A stretch of 64,000 bases of DNA from Garcia nutans (GCA_947685225.1 CANTUV010000014.1:7626001-7690000), one strand, 5' to 3'; positions 44,017 through 57,069 are shown, counted from the first letter of the stretch. Notes: generated by a model from the sequence alone, not told the origin. A program made the numbers and translations.

Positions 44017-44159
44017 ATTTCTAATTTCCTCTCAGGATTGCCATTCCATGGCAAGTTGAGACCTTCATAGTTAGGATCCTTAGATATGCAAGCATCCACT
44101 CCTACTAATAATGGATGCCCAAAGATTACATTGTAGGCAAAGTTCGTGTCTACCACCAT
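44017..44159 (-). pseudogene. pol: Tat protease, C-terminal half
   Basis: Minus-strand VDTNFAYNVIFGHPLLVGVD. This is the Y-N-x-I-x-G-x-P box that closes the protease domain, cut by the nested element at 44160. Confidence 0.75.
44155..44159 (+). other. target-site duplication ACCAT (left copy)
   Basis: Directly before the nested element (TGGTGC...). Repeated at 47528-47532 directly after its ...GTCATCA end. Confidence 0.88.
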
Positions 44160-44701
44160 TGGTGCTACCCATGATCACTGAGCTTTGCCACCGATCTACA
44201 TATCATGGACACAAGGGCTCAAGGGCTTAACTCGTATAATACACCAAACTTCGACACCGAACATTGCTATTTGACCGAGCTCTATATATATGTTTTGACA
44301 CAGCAAGTGCACCACACTGACACAACAAAAGCACTACTCTGACATGGCAGGCGTCCCATACAGATGGCAAGCAGACTACTTTGACATGTCGGGCTCCCCA
44401 TACCAACGACATACGCACCACTCCAACATGGCAGACGCATAATCTCAACAGTCCTAATATTTACTGACATATGTAGGGCTTGTCCACTAGGTACTAGCTA
44501 TAAATAAGGGCAAGCTCCCTACAAGTAAGGTCCTTCTTATCCCCTCGAATATCTAGAGAGTTCTTCTTACTATAAATAACACAATTACTGACTTAGGCAT
44601 CAGTGCCTTCCCATTGAAACCTGATTTCTTCCTCTGTCTTGCAGGTGGGAAGACCGTCAATAGCCGAACCCAAACTACCCCGAGTCCTCCAGTCCACTTC
44701 G
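44160..44701 (+). repeat. 5' LTR of the nested element
   Basis: Starts TGGTGCTACCCATGATCAC and aligns with 47027-47527. It is slightly longer through small insertions, and its last bases (expected ...TCATCA) seem lost. Confidence 0.8.
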
Positions 44702-44719
44702 TTTGGAACTTCACAATTC

Positions 44720-46619
44720 CATGAGCTATACCATCTTCCATCTAGTTCTTCAGCTTCAACAGGGCTTCCTGTTCATTGGCTAATGAGCTCTGGGTAGTCA
44801 AGAGATCACCTTATATATGAGTAAGCTCTTCTTTTGTCTAAGCAAGCTCCTCTTTTGTCTGAGTAAGCTCTTTCTTTACTCTCTCTGTTTTATGCTTGGA
44901 TTTGATAGCCCTTTTTTCCACCCTCGCCAAGTGTAGCTCGGCCTCCTCGTGTCTCTTCTTCAGAGATCAACCTCATTATTAGTCTCAACATATAAGGTCA
45001 GCACGTCAGGCCTATATACTGATTGAGCAGATCATACTAAGCAAATAACAAACGGTCAGTACTAAATGTTTGCAAAGCCTATATTCATAAAAACTATTTA
45101 GTTCACGTACCTCGGTCGATACAACCCAGTATGTTTCCAGAATTTTTTTTGGTCCCATTTTCTTTAACTGCTTGTTCTCTCGAGGTACGTTCCTTCAAAA
45201 TTCTCTACTGAAGTGAATGACTTCATGCTTGTTTACGGAGTAATCATCCCTGTAGCGAGATTTGAAGACCCTCACTAGCTCCCCCATCAGCTCGTTGATG
45301 TCCATCTCTCGTACCTTGTCTTTACCTTCGACCGCCATCCCAACACCCGAAGAAGGTCTTCCCTCTCGATTCTCTCGATAAAGATTGGCAATTCCAGCCT
45401 ACACTTCCCCAGTTGGCTAACCCGTTCTCCCCAGCAAGGCTTCAGCCTCGCCCATAGTGATTATCTCTTTCTCCTTCTCCCTTCTTTTTCATTTTGAGGG
45501 CTTCGCACCCTTGTCGCTAGTGGAGGGATCACTGGCCTTCCTTTTCTCTTTGGCAGCCACGCGGGCTGCTCTCTTTGCTTCTGCCTTAGCCTCAACCTTC
45601 GCTCGCCGGAGTGCCTTCACCCAATCCTTCAACCCTCTGCCTTCCATCTCTGCATGCAAATAAAAAATTAGGATATTATTTCTAAATCAATCCAACTAAA
45701 AAATATGAAGTATTACCAGCCCGGTCTTTAGGGAAGGGTTCGATAGGATCTTTCCATATTGGGAAGTATCTTGATATTAAGTGTACCACATTCAACTTCT
45801 CTCTCCGAATGTTCTTGGCTATCTTATCAAAGATAGTCCGGTCCTCAACTCCTAGCCCCTCCCTCTTTACATGAGGCCACCTCCCATCCAAGTTTCACTC
45901 CATGTGGAAGTCCAATCCCCCAAGTTTTCTATAATAAAAAATTGATGTTTTCACCCTTTGATCAAGTTTGATTTTTCAGTAAATAGTTCGATCCCTTGCC
46001 GGGCCTGAAGAAATAAAAAATCTTCATCTAATTTTGGTTATGCTCTGACAAGACATATAGAAACCAGAACCCTGGGAGAAGCTTCCACACCCAGTAGTTT
46101 GCAGAGAACCTCAAAACCCACCACAGTTCGCTAAGTGTTCGGGCTGAGCTGCCTAGTACAAATTCCATTCATTTCCAAAAATGTTTTTATAAAGGGACTA
46201 AGGGGGAACTGAATCCCTGCACTCAAATTCTCTTCGTATATTATAATCTAATCAGTGCCAAGAATATCATCCCCCTGGACACTTACCCCTAGCAGCAACA
46301 TCTTATAATCATTGGATATCTTTTACTTATCCCGAATACCCTTCAAGTTCACGGTAGTCAGGGTAGACTGTATATCCTTGACTCGTGCTCGATCACTAGA
46401 CATGTGTGCACTCGAGTCACCTTCTCCCACTTCATCCGTTAGAACCGAATGAGTCGATATTTCTCCCTTAACTACCACATGAGTTATCTCAACACCTGAG
46501 CTTACCCCTACATATGAGCTCTCGCTACTACCACTCCATCTAACCACCTCGCTAGATTGTGCATATTCTTCCCTCACTCTCCGCTCCTCCACAGACATAC
46601 GCTCACTCTTCGAACTCAT
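44720..46619 (-). pseudogene. antisense ORF of the nested element (gypsy-type transposon domain, probably spliced)
   Basis: The minus-strand ATG at 46619 starts MSSKSERMSVEERR, a Ser/Glu-rich segment to 46323. Frameshifted pieces such as GIQFPLSPFIKTFLEMNGIC and RTVVGFEVLCKLLGVE follow, resembling the 'putative gypsy type transposon' domain. Then RTIFDKIAKNIRREKLNVVH leads to a probable donor (GGGCTG|GTAATAC near 45711). A possible acceptor (TTTGCATGCAG near 45650) leads into a Lys/Ala/Arg-rich stretch (KVEAKAEAKRAARVAAKEKR) and a coiled-coil (VKKELTQTKEEL). Antisense extra ORFs upstream of the 3' LTR are known in Tat elements. Function is unknown. Several stops, so this copy is dead. Confidence 0.65.
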
Positions 46620-47014
46620 TTCACTAGACTAACCAACCGAAACACAAAAGTAAAGGTGCAAGAATGAAAACTCGCCACTCGTTGTTCGCAACTGATAAGC
46701 CTCAATATAGCAGCAAGCAATGGACACCTTCCCGCAGTGCTAGCTTAAATAATTTAAAGCAACCGAACTCTCACTCGACTCACAGGTAGACACCAACTGG
46801 CACCCCCTATTTATAATGAATACCTCTAGGCTACCTTAATGCACTTAACAGGAAACCCGATTTTTATTTTTTTGCACCTCTAATCCCAAAAATTAAAGCG
46901 TCGCACCCCCTCCGATCCCAAAAATTGAAGCATCACACCCATTGGTAACTGACACGTGCCCCTTTGGGTCTTGTCAATAATATTTATTTTCTTTAATATG
47001 AATTTCAGATCACT

Positions 47015-47026
47015 GGAGGGGTCTAG
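47015..47026 (+). other. polypurine tract of the nested element
   Basis: GGAGGGGTCTAG immediately precedes the right LTR (TGGTGCTGCCC). It sets the plus orientation. Confidence 0.75.
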
Positions 47027-47527
47027 TGGTGCTGCCCATGATCACCGAGCTTTGCCACCGACCTACACATTATGGACACATAAGGGCTCAAGGGCTCAAC
47101 TCGCATAATACACCGAATCTCGACCCCGAATATTACTATCTGACCGAGCTCTGTAGACATATTCTGACACAACAGACGCACTACTCTGATGTGGCAAGCG
47201 CACAAATTTGACATGTCGGGAGCCACATGGCATGCGCACCACTCCGACATGGCAGGCACACAATCTCAACATTTTCAATATTCACTAGCACGTGTAGGGA
47301 TTGTCCGCCAGGTACTAGCTATAAATAAGGGCAAGCTCCCTACAGGTAAGGTCCTTCTTCTCCCCCCGAACAAACAAAGAGTTCTTCTTACTATGAATAA
47401 ATAATTACAGACTTAGGCATCGGAGTGTCCCCACAAGAGCCCTATCCCTTCCTCTATCTTGCAGGTGGGAAGACTATCAAAAGCAAAACTCAAACTATTC
47501 CGAGTCCTTCAGTCCATTTTGTCATCA
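47027..47527 (+). repeat. 3' LTR of the nested element
   Basis: 501 bp, TGGTGCTGCCC...TTTTGTCATCA, followed by the ACCAT duplication (47528-47532). Confidence 0.85.
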
Positions 47528-49492
47528 ACCATAAAGCAAACTCAGTAGTATCTCACGATTGAATCATCACCCAGTTGAACATCAAGCATAATTGAGCCAA
47601 TCACTGGGACTTTGTGTCGGGATAAGTCAACTAGAGGTGCATAGATAAGCTTTAGGATATTCTGAGACAAATCTAGTTTTTTTATATGCATTAAGTGTTA
47701 AGAGGTTAATGGAACTGCCTGTGTCCACCAAAATATGTTAAACCAAGTACTCTTAAATAACTGCTCTACTACTAAAGCATCAATATGTGGTTCAGTGATT
47801 TGATGAGATTCATCTAGGTGAAAGGTGATAATTGGACTCCTCAAGTGGGGGGAGAAGACCTCATTTACCTTGCATTTCCATGCGGCATCTACTACATCAT
47901 AATTTTTGCCCCTGTTATAATATGTATGACCCCTATAGGAGCTTTTTTGGAAGCTCAAGAAGGCTCAGAGCTCTCTCCCGGTTGATCATCATCTCTAAAA
48001 GTAGCTACAAACTACTTGAGTTAGCCTTCTTACATTAGTCTCTCAATTTTAAAGTCATTGGTTTTATGATCGTGACCCCTATGAAAACTACAATACAACC
48101 CTTGGTCTCTATTGGGGTCTTCTTTCATTGGTCGAGGCCAATTCACATTAGTATTTTCTTTGAGCCAGTGCAATATAGTAGCCTGTGAGGCTGTTAAAGG
48201 CATAAATTGTTCAACTGTTTCAAAGATGTGATAAGTTCGGTTTGAACTTTGGTGGTTAGCTTATCTTGTTGACTTATCGTTATAACCTCTCCAGGAGGAG
48301 TTTAGCTTAAGTAGTCTAGATGTATCTTGCTTTTGGGAATTCTATTTTGATGGTTCATATTTATGGGATTCCTTAGGTGTTTTGGATGTCTGGCCTTGAT
48401 GTTGGCAGTTGGCGTGAAGCTCTTCCCAGAGCCGGGAATTCTCATATGCTCGAATGTACTCATAAGACTAAGCCTTAAGCTCAATAAAATCTTGAGGTGG
48501 GTTTTTGTTCAAAGACCTTGAAAACTAGGCACAATTAGTATTCTAGATCAATGCTTCAAATGCTATTTCAAAGCTTACCTTCGAAATCTTGCCCACTGTC
48601 TCATTGAACATGTTAATGTACGGCATCAATGTTTCTTTAGGCTTTTGCACGACTTTGAATAAGTCTGCTAAGGTACGATTGGGGTCAATAGAAGCCACAA
48701 ATTTATTTATAAAGATCTCAATAAGTTGGCTAAAATTATGGATGGAATGCAGCTTCAAATTTTTATACCATATCTAAGCATTGCCAGTCAAGTTCTTAGG
48801 AAGAGTTTGCACAAAACAGAGTCTGAGGTTGTGTATATGAGGGTAGAGTAAAAGAAATCATCAACATGTGCTCAAGGATCAATTGTCATCATTACCTCCT
48901 TCCACTTAGATTGAGTTGGGACCAAGGTTGAATAGATTAGCATGTGAAGTACTGAGTGTTCGGGTGAATAAAGTCTTCTCTGGGCCTCATGCTCAGTCTT
49001 GGGGGATGTGGTCTCTGGTTGATATTGCTGATTAAGTTCAAGCTAGTACTATTAGGGGTAATATGGAGGGGTTGTTTGGTAGGCTGGAGGTGGTGGAGTT
49101 GGTTAGTTTATCAGCAATGTAGGTTGTGTTAAGGGTTATGGTGAATTTCCACTAGCCTATGGTCCAAAGGCAGCAATGAAGTTTTTAAGGGTGAACGTGA
49201 ACTCTCTGATTGCTTACTCAGCTAGGCCTGGGGACTGTAGCATTGTTAAGGTCAGCTGAGCTAATGGGGTGAAGAGAGCAAAGAGCCTAGCAGAAGTTAA
49301 TTCTGCCATAGGGGCAGTGAGTGAAGGTCCAGGGGTAGAGTGTCTAGTCATTGATGGTCTAGTCTGATGGTTATTGGTAGTGTTTTGGGTTGTGTGATAC
49401 TAGGGTGTGCATGATGGTGGGGGTAGTCTGTTGTTTGGGATATGAGTATTACTTTGTGATTCATGAATCATATCTTGAGTCTTATTGTCCAT
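47528..49492 (-). pseudogene. gag: Tat gag and N-terminal protease (degraded)
   Basis: A minus-strand ATG at 49490-49492 (MDNKTQDMIHESQSNTH) opens gag. Gag core motifs are FSQLIEIFINKFVASIDPNR and LADLFKVVQKPKETLMPYIN (48543-48758). A zinc-knuckle-like LYCSFHRGHDHKTNDF lies near 48060-48110. Protease N-terminal pieces (DLSRHKVPVIGSIMLDVQLG) run up to the insertion at 47528. Many stops. Confidence 0.78.
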
Positions 49493-49532
49493 TGTTTGAG
49501 GAATAGTCAGTCTATGTTCATCGTACTACTAA

Positions 49533-49974
49533 TGACGAGGTAAACTCCAAGGACTCTTACTTAGGTTCAGGTTCAGCTTCTATTAACTCTTCACCTGCAA
49601 GATAAGAGATGAAACCAGACTCTAGTGGGGAGACTCCGATGCCTAAGTCAGCGATCAGTTTGGCTGCAAATATATAGGCTTAAGAGGTTGAAAAAAGATC
49701 ATTTACTTGTAAGGATCCACCCATATTTCTAGTTGAGGAGTATGAGATAATATCTACATGTGTCAGTGAATTTTCAGGATATATCAGTATCGTACACTTG
49801 TTGTATCAAAGGTTTATCTTCCAGACATTGAAAAGCTCAGTAAAAGGAGCATGGCTTGGAATCAAAGTTCAAACTTCAACAAGAACTTGGTTATAGTACT
49901 GCGAAAGTACTAGGTTTGATCTCTTAGTTCGGTATTTATTGTACCGAGCTCGAGTAAAATAAGGGGTAGTACCA
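49533..49974 (-). repeat. 5' LTR of the outer Tat element
   Basis: Minus strand TGGTACTACCCCTTATTTTA to ...CTCGTCA. 442 bp, paired with 40012-40434. Confidence 0.8.
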
Positions 49975-52900
49975 ATGATATTTACCATTAGATATTGTAT
50001 ATGTTCATAAAACATAATTATTTACTAACAAATATTATTCAATCTTTAAAATAAAAAAAATTTATTAATAGATTTAAAAATCTATCAATAAAGGATTATT
50101 AATTAACTCTCAAAATTATAATAATTTATTGGCTGATATAATTTTGTCAATACAAATTACAGTTTATTAAATTAAGTTTGTGTTTGTTTTGATGGAATAG
50201 ATGGAAAAAAAATAAACATTTTATTTATCTCATTTTTTTTGTTTAGACAATAATAAGAGGAAGAAAGTGAGAAAGAGGAATAGAAATAATTTATTCTCAT
50301 TTTTCTCTGATGCGTCGTTCCCACCAATTTCAAGAGAAAAGTAAGAAAGTGATTTTTTTTTTGTTTTGTTTTGAAAAAAGGCATACGATACCAAGTTATC
50401 ATTTAAAAAAAAGCATTCAATTGAAATTGCTATTATGAAATAAAAAAATAATTATTTCTTTATTATTAATGAGTTAATTAATGAAGTGAGAGTATAATAA
50501 TAATTTTAATATTAATGAGTTAATATAAAATATTTTTAGTTAAGGAATTTTTTATAAAATTTATTAAAATATGATAATTATTTAATTTTTTTGTATGAGT
50601 TAAAAATAATAATTTCAGTAAGACGGATGCATGAGCGAAACCATTAGGACAGGGGTCTATTGCCCCCCTTGGTTCCATCAATATATATATATATATTAAA
50701 ATTAATTTTAAATATTAATTTTTTAAATTTTTTAAAATTAAATTTTAATTTATTATTTTGATAATATTATTGAGTATTATAATTATTTATAATTATTATT
50801 TAATTCATAAGTTTTAGTTTATTATTTTGATTATTAGATTATTTTGAAACTTGATTTGAAAGGAATTGAAAATATATAATTTTATGACTTGGTTAATTAT
50901 TTGTAATTTGATTACAAATTTAGTTTAAGATTTTGCAATTAGATTAATTATTTTGTAAAAAATATTTTATCATATAAATTTCTTTAAAAAATAATTAATT
51001 TAAATACTTTCTTCAAAATATTTTAAAAATATACATATTGTATAATTTTTCAAAATTATATTTAAATATTAAAATAAAAATTATAAATATTTAATATAAA
51101 AAAATATTAATATAAATATTAATACCACTTATTTATATTAATTTTTTAATATAAAAATAAAGTAAATATAAATTTATCTTTATTTTTTTTCTACATGAAA
51201 ATTTTGCTCCTTTATTACTAAAATTCTAGTTAATATAATGTAAGTGGAAGAAAAAAAAAAGATTACAGAGGATAATGCAAGTGAATAAATGCAGAATGCA
51301 TTTCTAGCAATCTAAAAAATTTGGAGGACATTTAAAAGTTTAAAAAAAAAAAAAAGATATTCAAATATTTCTATTGTAGACTCAATGGCAAAGTTCTTTC
51401 TGCGTTTTTATTGTGTCGTTGTTGGGTTTCATCTCCTTTTATACTCTTTGTATTTGATGCGGTTGTTTTTTTTTTCACCTTGGCCAATGTACGGTGGCAT
51501 AGCTAGTTATTTTAATGAATGGGTCAAAATTAATCCTATAAAAATAATTTATTTAAAATAAAATAATAAAAATTTATCTTAATATTCGATCATAATATAA
51601 AAAATACTTCTAAATGGAGAAAAGAGTTATGTATATTTTATCTAATCAAAATAAAAAATTTATAATAAATATCTTATTTCGCATTTTAAAATACTATTTT
51701 TTTTGTTAGAGCCAATTTTTTTTTCTTTTTATTTTCAAAATTAGAGTTTTGTATTTTTTTTTCTGAGTAATCAATTATTTTGTTTAAATAATGGGCCTAT
51801 GATGAAATAAAGAATGAGATAGATATAACCTAATTTTTTATTTATAAATTATTATTTTTTAAAATTGTAAATTATTAGTTAATTTTAAGCTTATTATTAT
51901 TGAGTAAATTTGAACTTTGGACTTTAAATTATTGATTAAAATTTGAGCTCTTTTTTTAATAGAATTAATTTAAATATTTTAATGGATCAATTCAAAAAAT
52001 ATATATATAATATAAAAATAAATATATATTTTTAATAAATTCAGTAGAATAAATAGATCTCATTCAATAAACATTGGCTACGCCCCTCCTAATGTATGAG
52101 TTTAATTATAAATAAATAAATAAAGAGATGGTAGTTGCACCCTGATAAGTTACAAATTTAATTTAATTATATAAAGTAATCCTTACTTTATTATATGGTC
52201 CTAGTGGCACCCTCATAAGTTACAATTTTATATTAAATTATTATTATATTTCGAAATTTTATTATATAAATAAATCGAGAAAAACTAATTTTTTTATTTT
52301 ATAATAAAACTAATTTTTTATTTTATTATAATTTAAAAAAAATTTTATCATTTTAAATTTTATTTTACACGTATAAATTAATCATTAATGGAATCAAATT
52401 CTTATATATAATTAGGTATAATAATACGGGTCCTTTTGGATATTTAATCCATCTCAATTAGTTTATATAGAATTTTGATAATTTATAAAAGCATTTGAGT
52501 AGATATAAATAGTAATTTTATCATTCATAATGAATTTGAATCAGGTTCAGATATATATCTCTGAATATTCATTATTTGAATTCGATTATATATATTAGTC
52601 GTATTTAAATTTTAATATTATATTTATTATGTTTTATTTTAATTATAGAATTGCATGGTATAAAATTATTTTAATAAAAATGTTAGAATTAATTTTTTAT
52701 ATAATAATTTAATTGAGAAAATTACAGTTTTATAATTTTAATTTTATAAAATTTTTAAATTTTATGTTTAAATGATTAGTTAAAGGAAATATTAATAATA
52801 AATAAATAATATTAAATGAATTTAAAATAGATATGAGTAGTCATATTACAATTATAATTGATTTGAAATGAACATAAATAATTTAAATTAAGCGGGTTCA

Positions 52901-53626
52901 AATTTAAATAAGGCAATTTTATGGTTTTACAGATACCGTGTTCTAACTTTATATTATTTTATAGTTATAAAATTCTGTAGCACTGTTATGTTTGAAATTT
53001 TTTCAAAAGAATTCAATTCACAAGAGTTCGAGACAAATTAAAATGAAATCAGATTTGATGAATTTGAATTTGTATTTATGAAAAATTGAAAGAAGAAAAG
53101 ACATGGAAGACAGATTTAATAATATTGTTTTGGCAAATAATTTTGTCGGTGCCGAGTATATATTGAATGAAATTTGGTGGAATCGTCACATTCCTTTAAA
53201 GACATTTATTGTTTAGCCTATTGCCGACACTCCTTTTAGGAACCAGGTTTTTCTAAAATTGTACCCAAAATCTAAATAGATAAAATTGAAATTTTTTTTC
53301 CTCGTTAATAAATCTTTTTAATTTTAATATATTAATTCTCATAAAATTAAAAAGGTGAATTTAATTTGGTAAACAACATGTAGCATATAAAATATATAAT
53401 TTATTTACACATAATTCAAATACAAATTTTGTTTAAAATATAATACCTTGAGTATATGTATACATTTATATATTAACATATAATATATTTTATAGTTTTA
53501 GACCCTCTCAAAGTTATAATATAATATGTATATAATTTTGGATTCTTCCTTACCATGATTGTTGGATCCGTCACTGATTGAGTATTATATAGAAGAAAAT
53601 TAATTTTAAATTTATTGTCTAAGTGA

Positions 53627-53648
53627 ATATATATATATATATATATAT
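53627..53648. repeat. (AT)11 microsatellite
   Basis: Uninterrupted AT dinucleotides. Confidence 0.95.
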
Positions 53649-54385
53649 TGTTGTTAAACTATATCTTCATATGTAAAATATAATAATATAATATTAAGTA
53701 GTTAAATATATAATAAATTTTACATGTTATATGAATGAGCTGAAAGATTTTGATAATTTTTTTTATTTTATGATGGACTGTCATAAAATCTATATTTTTG
53801 TGAATTTAATTATGAGCATATAATTGAATGCATACCCTAAGCCCTTTTTTTTAATTAATGGACAGCTACTGTTCCACATTTATTTTAGATTAAAGTTCAG
53901 TAAATCTTCAACATTGAAAATAATGTTATAGTAACTATTAAATTAAAGATTATTTATTGCATTTTTGAAAGACAATAGTAAACTTATATGTAAAATTTCT
54001 ATTCTAAATAAAAATTAAATTTTATTCATAATATCTCAAAAGTATACTTAAAAATATTTTTTTCTTTTATAAATATTAGTATACTAAATATATATATATA
54101 TAATATCTTTAATTAAATTTAAAAAATAAGATTTTTAATATTTTTAAAAATTATAAAGTATTTAAAAACTAAAAGAGTGATGTCTCATGTAATTTTTTTT
54201 AACAAAATGATGATGTTGAATTGATGGATAATAAAATTATAATTTATACATTTTACATATTTAATATGATATTTTATTTTTTATAAATAAATATTTAATT
54301 TTAAATTATTAATAATTTGATATATATATTAAACACACTATATGAATATTGATGTAACAAACAACTCATTAATATAAATTATCCA

Positions 54386-54410
54386 ATATATATATATATA
54401 TATATATATA
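54386..54410. repeat. (AT)12 microsatellite
   Basis: Uninterrupted AT dinucleotides. Confidence 0.95.
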
Positions 54411-55580
54411 GCATTCTACGTCTGAACGAACTTTAGCATATTTTGTGTATTTAATAATAAATTTTTTTAATAAATAAATACATGACCTTTACAGTATTGG
54501 CAAATAAATATATGACTTTTTTAATTTTTTATCAAATACTATTTTACTTTATTTTGAGCATAAAAAATTTTGATTTGAGAAAAGTCCATTTTTAGATTTT
54601 CTTAAACTATGACTTAAAAAATAATTAAATAATTTTAAAAATTGAAAGAAGATATCAAAATCTATATGTGAAAAAATTTTATCATTCAATTGCGAACTAT
54701 ATATGAAAAAATGTAAACTTAATTATAATTATCAAAATTTATACTCAGATTTTTATATAATTTTATTTTCTCATTTTTCTCTAATTTTTAATGCATACTG
54801 TATTTTAAAAGTCATATATCAAAATTTGATAATTATAATATTATCATGGCACTAAAAATATGGCATTTGATACAGAGAAAATATACTATATCATGTTAAA
54901 TTAATTCAAAAGAAAATTCACTAATTTAATCGGCAAATAATTTACATTCAAATGAAATAAAATAAGCTTATATAACTATTTAAAGAGTTTAATTTAAGTC
55001 ATAGTTTGAAAAAATTAAAAATTCACTAATTTTATTGATTTTGATTTTTTTTAATTTTTAATAATTTTTAATTAACTCTTAGTTTAAGAAAAATTGAAAA
55101 AGTTATTTTTTTTACATCATAATTTTTTAAGTTCCAAATAAAATTAAATTAAATTTGACAAAAATAGAAATATCTTGTATTTGTTTGCTAAAAAAAATAA
55201 AAAGATCATTTATTTATTTATAAAAACATTAAAAAGTCATATTAAATATGCAAAATATATTTAAAGTTGTTTTAAAGTCGAATGTCATATTTTTTTATTT
55301 GAGTGACTCATACTAATAGGTCATTTATCATATCAGCATCCATTATAATATAATTAATGAATATATTAAATTGTCAATAATTCAAATATCAAATATTTAT
55401 TTGCAAAAAAATAAAAATTCTTATTAAATATGCAAAACACTTTAAAAGTCATGTATTATTATGCATTTAAGCCTAATTTATATAAAAACATATATACGCA
55501 TACATGGTGCCAGTTAAATAAAGGAAACTCCTCTATAATTTGCACGTCATTTCCACATTCTCATCATGTATTATTGTTAC

Positions 55581-55602
55581 ATATATATATATATATATAT
55601 AT
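55581..55602. repeat. (AT)11 microsatellite
   Basis: Uninterrupted AT dinucleotides. Confidence 0.95.
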
Positions 55603-56085
55603 TGAAAAAATTAATGCATTAGTGTAATGTATCGTAATGATTGGAGGAGACAAAAGAATTGGCTTAATACATGAAAAAATACATATATTTGTGCAAAAAG
55701 TTCTATTAGCCCCTCTGTTTTACGAATGTCCTATGGCATATCTTTATATTTTTAAAGTAGTATTAATATACCCTTAGTCGAGTTAGAGAAAGAGTGTAAG
55801 AAATGCGTGAGTAAAAGCTACGTAAAGAGCTTTTTTTCCCATTTTCTTCTGTCTTCAGCCTCTTTCTACTATTCCATGCAATGATTAATTTGATTTTCTT
55901 CTAAATTCAAAGATTTAAGGCAAAATTGAATCAAGTTCTCTAGTTTTTTTTTCTCTCCATTCACTCTTGTTATCAAATAAAATTGTTCTCTTCTTTGCTT
56001 TAATTTTTATAATAGATAACGATTTAATTTCTTTTGATTTCGCCCAGTACCATTGTAAATTGATTGTGGTTCTCAAGCATTTGTA

Positions 56086-56400
56086 GATGCCAGCGAACCC
56101 AGGGACTGAGTTTTTTCAAATGCAAGAACTATGGGATAAGTTTTATTATAGGAATATTTGTCTTTCCTCAATTTGATTTTTAAAATATTTATTTGAAGAA
56201 ACAAATTATTGTATATAGGGAAAAGGTTCGTGTAACTATTTTTTGTGGTTTGATTCTTCTACACTAGATTACTTGAAGTTTGTTATTATGGGTTTGCTAA
56301 GTAGGGTGAAAGATTTTGAGGAGTAGATACAAAGGAGTAGAAGAATGAAGACTTAGAGAATTAGTTTGTTTATCGTGTTAGTGTTCATCTATTTGTTTTT
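56086..56400 (+). pseudogene. possible pseudogene scrap (membrane-protein-like)
   Basis: An ATG near 56086 opens MPANPGTEFFQMQELWDK before degenerating. About 200 bp further, another ATG gives MGLLSRVKDFEE, then TAG, IQRSRRMKT, TAG, and RISLFIVLVFIYLFF, a basic-then-hydrophobic pattern like a tail anchor, in one frame. The composition is less AT-skewed than the surroundings, and CT-rich leader-like DNA lies upstream (55830-55980). I do not recognise a family. It could be chance. Confidence 0.2.
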
Positions 56401-57069
56401 CTTCTAATTAGTTTTAGAAAATAGTGATTATGGATCCCTAATTTATTTTTTCCTTGACTGGGTTTGTTGAAAATAAGGAATTACTTTTGTTCAAATTTAT
56501 GGATTTAATATTTTATCTATTTTAACTAAGTTATCATTTGTAATGAGGAATAGGTTTGTAGCAGATGTAACACCCCCCTCTGTTGAGCTCACTCATGTAA
56601 CAAATTGAATATTTTGAATGAAATGTGATTTTTTTTTTTGCTCAACGTACCGTAACAACTTAGAGAGTCTCTTTTGTTTGAGTATTTTGTTGGCTTTATT
56701 TTTCTGAAAATACTTTGTGATTGAGTATTTTTATTGGTTTTATAGAATAGATTTGAGTATTTGTTAGCTTAATTTTATTAAAGGTGATTGAATAAGTTTG
56801 AGTATTTTGTTAGCTTTAATTTGCTGGAAATATCATGTGATTGTTGGTTTTTATTTTATTGTTTACTGCTAGGATTGAAACACAAAATGCAACAGTACTT
56901 ACTGCAAATATTGTTACAATGCTTTATGTTAGCATGGGTTGGGATTTTATTGGTGTGAAGTGTGATTATGCTTTTAAATTAACCATTCAAAAAAAAACCA
57001 TTTAATTTTATTTAATTAAGGGAAAATTACACTCTATACCACTCTTTTTAATTTTTTTTAAAAATATCT

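Larger units (their letters stand above)
44160..47527 (+). mobile_element. nested non-autonomous Tat-type LTR element (3368 bp) with antisense ORF
   Basis: Flanked by TSD ACCAT, with two LTRs (44160-44701, 47027-47527), a plus-strand TATA in each LTR (44499-44506, 47320-47327) and a PPT (GGAGGGGTCTAG) before the right LTR, so orientation is plus. The LTR segment ACTTAGGCATCGGAGTGTCC...TTGCAGGTGGGAAGAC is shared with the outer Tat element, showing common lineage. There is no gag or pol. The interior carries only a minus-strand ORF. LTR identity is roughly 80-85% by eye. Confidence 0.85.
40012..49974 (-). mobile_element. degraded Tat-lineage Ty3/Gypsy retrotransposon (about 10 kb), host of a nested element
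   Basis: Two related LTRs (49533-49974 as 5', 40012-40434 as 3') flank minus-strand gag, protease, RT, RNase H, a second RNase H-like domain and integrase, all full of stops and frameshifts. A PPT precedes the 3' LTR. The extra RNase H and the LTR segment GACTTAGGCATCGGAGT...TTGCAGGTG are features of the Tat lineage. LTR identity is roughly 80% by eye, so insertion was ancient. Flanking 5-mers (AATAA, ATGAT) do not form a clean TSD. The protease is split by the element at 44160-47527. Confidence 0.85.
49975..57069. other. AT-rich intergenic DNA with microsatellites
   Basis: No convincing gene. (AT)n runs lie at 53627-53648, 54386-54410 and 55581-55602. GC-richer scraps at 50630-50670 (GGTCTATTGCCCCCCTTGG) and 52075-52095 (GGCTACGCCCCTCC) look like ends of old DNA transposons. 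A possible pseudogene scrap at 56086-56400 is listed separately. Confidence 0.5.

Noticed and set aside
44227..44470. Cys/His/Val-rich frames (also 47023-47278)
   Set aside because: They lie in the nested element's LTRs on the antisense strand and reflect repeated CCACTCYGACATGGCA motifs, not a gene.
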